A stretch of DNA of 64,000 bases. Origin: Sycon ciliatum. Lineage: Eukaryota > Porifera > Calcarea > Leucosolenida > Sycettidae. Numbering within the stretch: position 1 is the first letter of the stretch; each line of letters opens with the position of its first letter. The notes beneath the pieces were generated by a model. That model worked only from the letters and a program-made list of their open reading frames with translations, was not told where the DNA came from and ran no database searches. Location: positions 972,601 to 1,036,600 of the forward strand of contig NC_088654.1 of the NCBI RefSeq assembly GCF_964019385.1, read 5' to 3'. The translations under genes were made by a program, and so were the position numbers. Of this stretch, positions 63,834 through 64,000 are shown one piece after another.

Positions 63834-64000
63834 ACGTAGCCTGTAAAATGTAAAAAGTCACTGAGTACAGTTTAATTCAATATCCATGTCCAGTATTTAT
63901 AATAAAAATAATCTGCTGCAATTTATAGATTCTCATATGCGAGCAACCTGGGCCTCAGCAGAAACCAGCTCAGCAGACTCCGGATGCCGAACCGATTACT
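63834..64000. other. No feature recognised
   Basis: Short AT-rich end of the window; no motif or repeat could be supported. Confidence 0.5.

Overview
This 64-kb window is eukaryotic nuclear DNA, most likely from an invertebrate animal. It holds a BEL/Pao LTR retrotransposon (a metazoan lineage), several LINE lineages, Penelope-like GIY-YIG fragments, hAT, piggyBac-like and PIF/Harbinger-like elements, foldback elements, satellites, and genes with GT-AG introns. The 200 Ns at 38801-39000 show it is a scaffold. No bacterial gene, operon or CRISPR array was seen. Almost everything is mobile or repetitive DNA. The only clear multi-exon gene is an integrase gene at 26158-29982 (minus).

Layout: 1-2610 is a decayed LINE. 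2630-5470 holds a foldback repeat and unassigned DNA. A solo BEL LTR (5474-5810), a second LINE remnant (5895-7118) and a Harbinger-type MITE (8100-8524) follow. At 9041-9151 is a single cysteine-rich exon whose splice donor has been multiplied into a minisatellite. 10.8-13.4 kb holds LINE fragments, one hammerhead-bearing repeat unit and a palindrome. 13438-20566 and 30352-37485 are near-identical inverted arms of about 7.13 kb. Each carries a LINE, a foldback element, a hAT-type MITE, a Penelope-like fragment, the 5' end of a BEL element and a MITE. The 9.8-kb spacer contains a DDE_Tnp_4-like transposase remnant and the 13-exon integrase gene, which has an intact DD35E triad and one in-frame stop.

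The right arm runs into a complete but internally deleted BEL/Pao element (36026-43748; 5-bp target duplication GCTGG). A MITE and a hAT element (38026-42890; 8-bp duplication TGGGTAAC; intact 872-aa transposase) are inserted in it, and a TTAA-flanked MITE lies inside the hAT. Next comes a 33-unit, 281-bp, almost perfectly homogeneous tandem array (44273-53398). Every unit contains a tRNA-like sequence with A and B boxes followed by a T6 tract. 53.4-55.8 kb holds Penelope-like GIY-YIG fragments in inverted arrangements. 56096-58345 is a 476-bp tandem array whose minus strand carries a textbook type I hammerhead ribozyme in every full unit (retrozyme-like). It is bracketed by inverted copies of another repeat with a second hammerhead-like motif. 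The last 4 kb hold a third hammerhead-like motif, another Penelope-like fragment and a LINE RT remnant.

Most notable points: (1) the hammerhead-bearing satellite next to Penelope-like elements; (2) a BEL element whose primer-binding site extends through about 50 nt of a tRNA-Arg and carries changes expected from reverse transcription of a modified tRNA; (3) the tRNA-like Pol III array; (4) the intron-rich integrase gene; (5) the 24-kb inverted repeat whose outer breakpoint coincides with a MITE end. No sequence search or folding program was run. Family assignments rest on motifs read by eye and on general knowledge.
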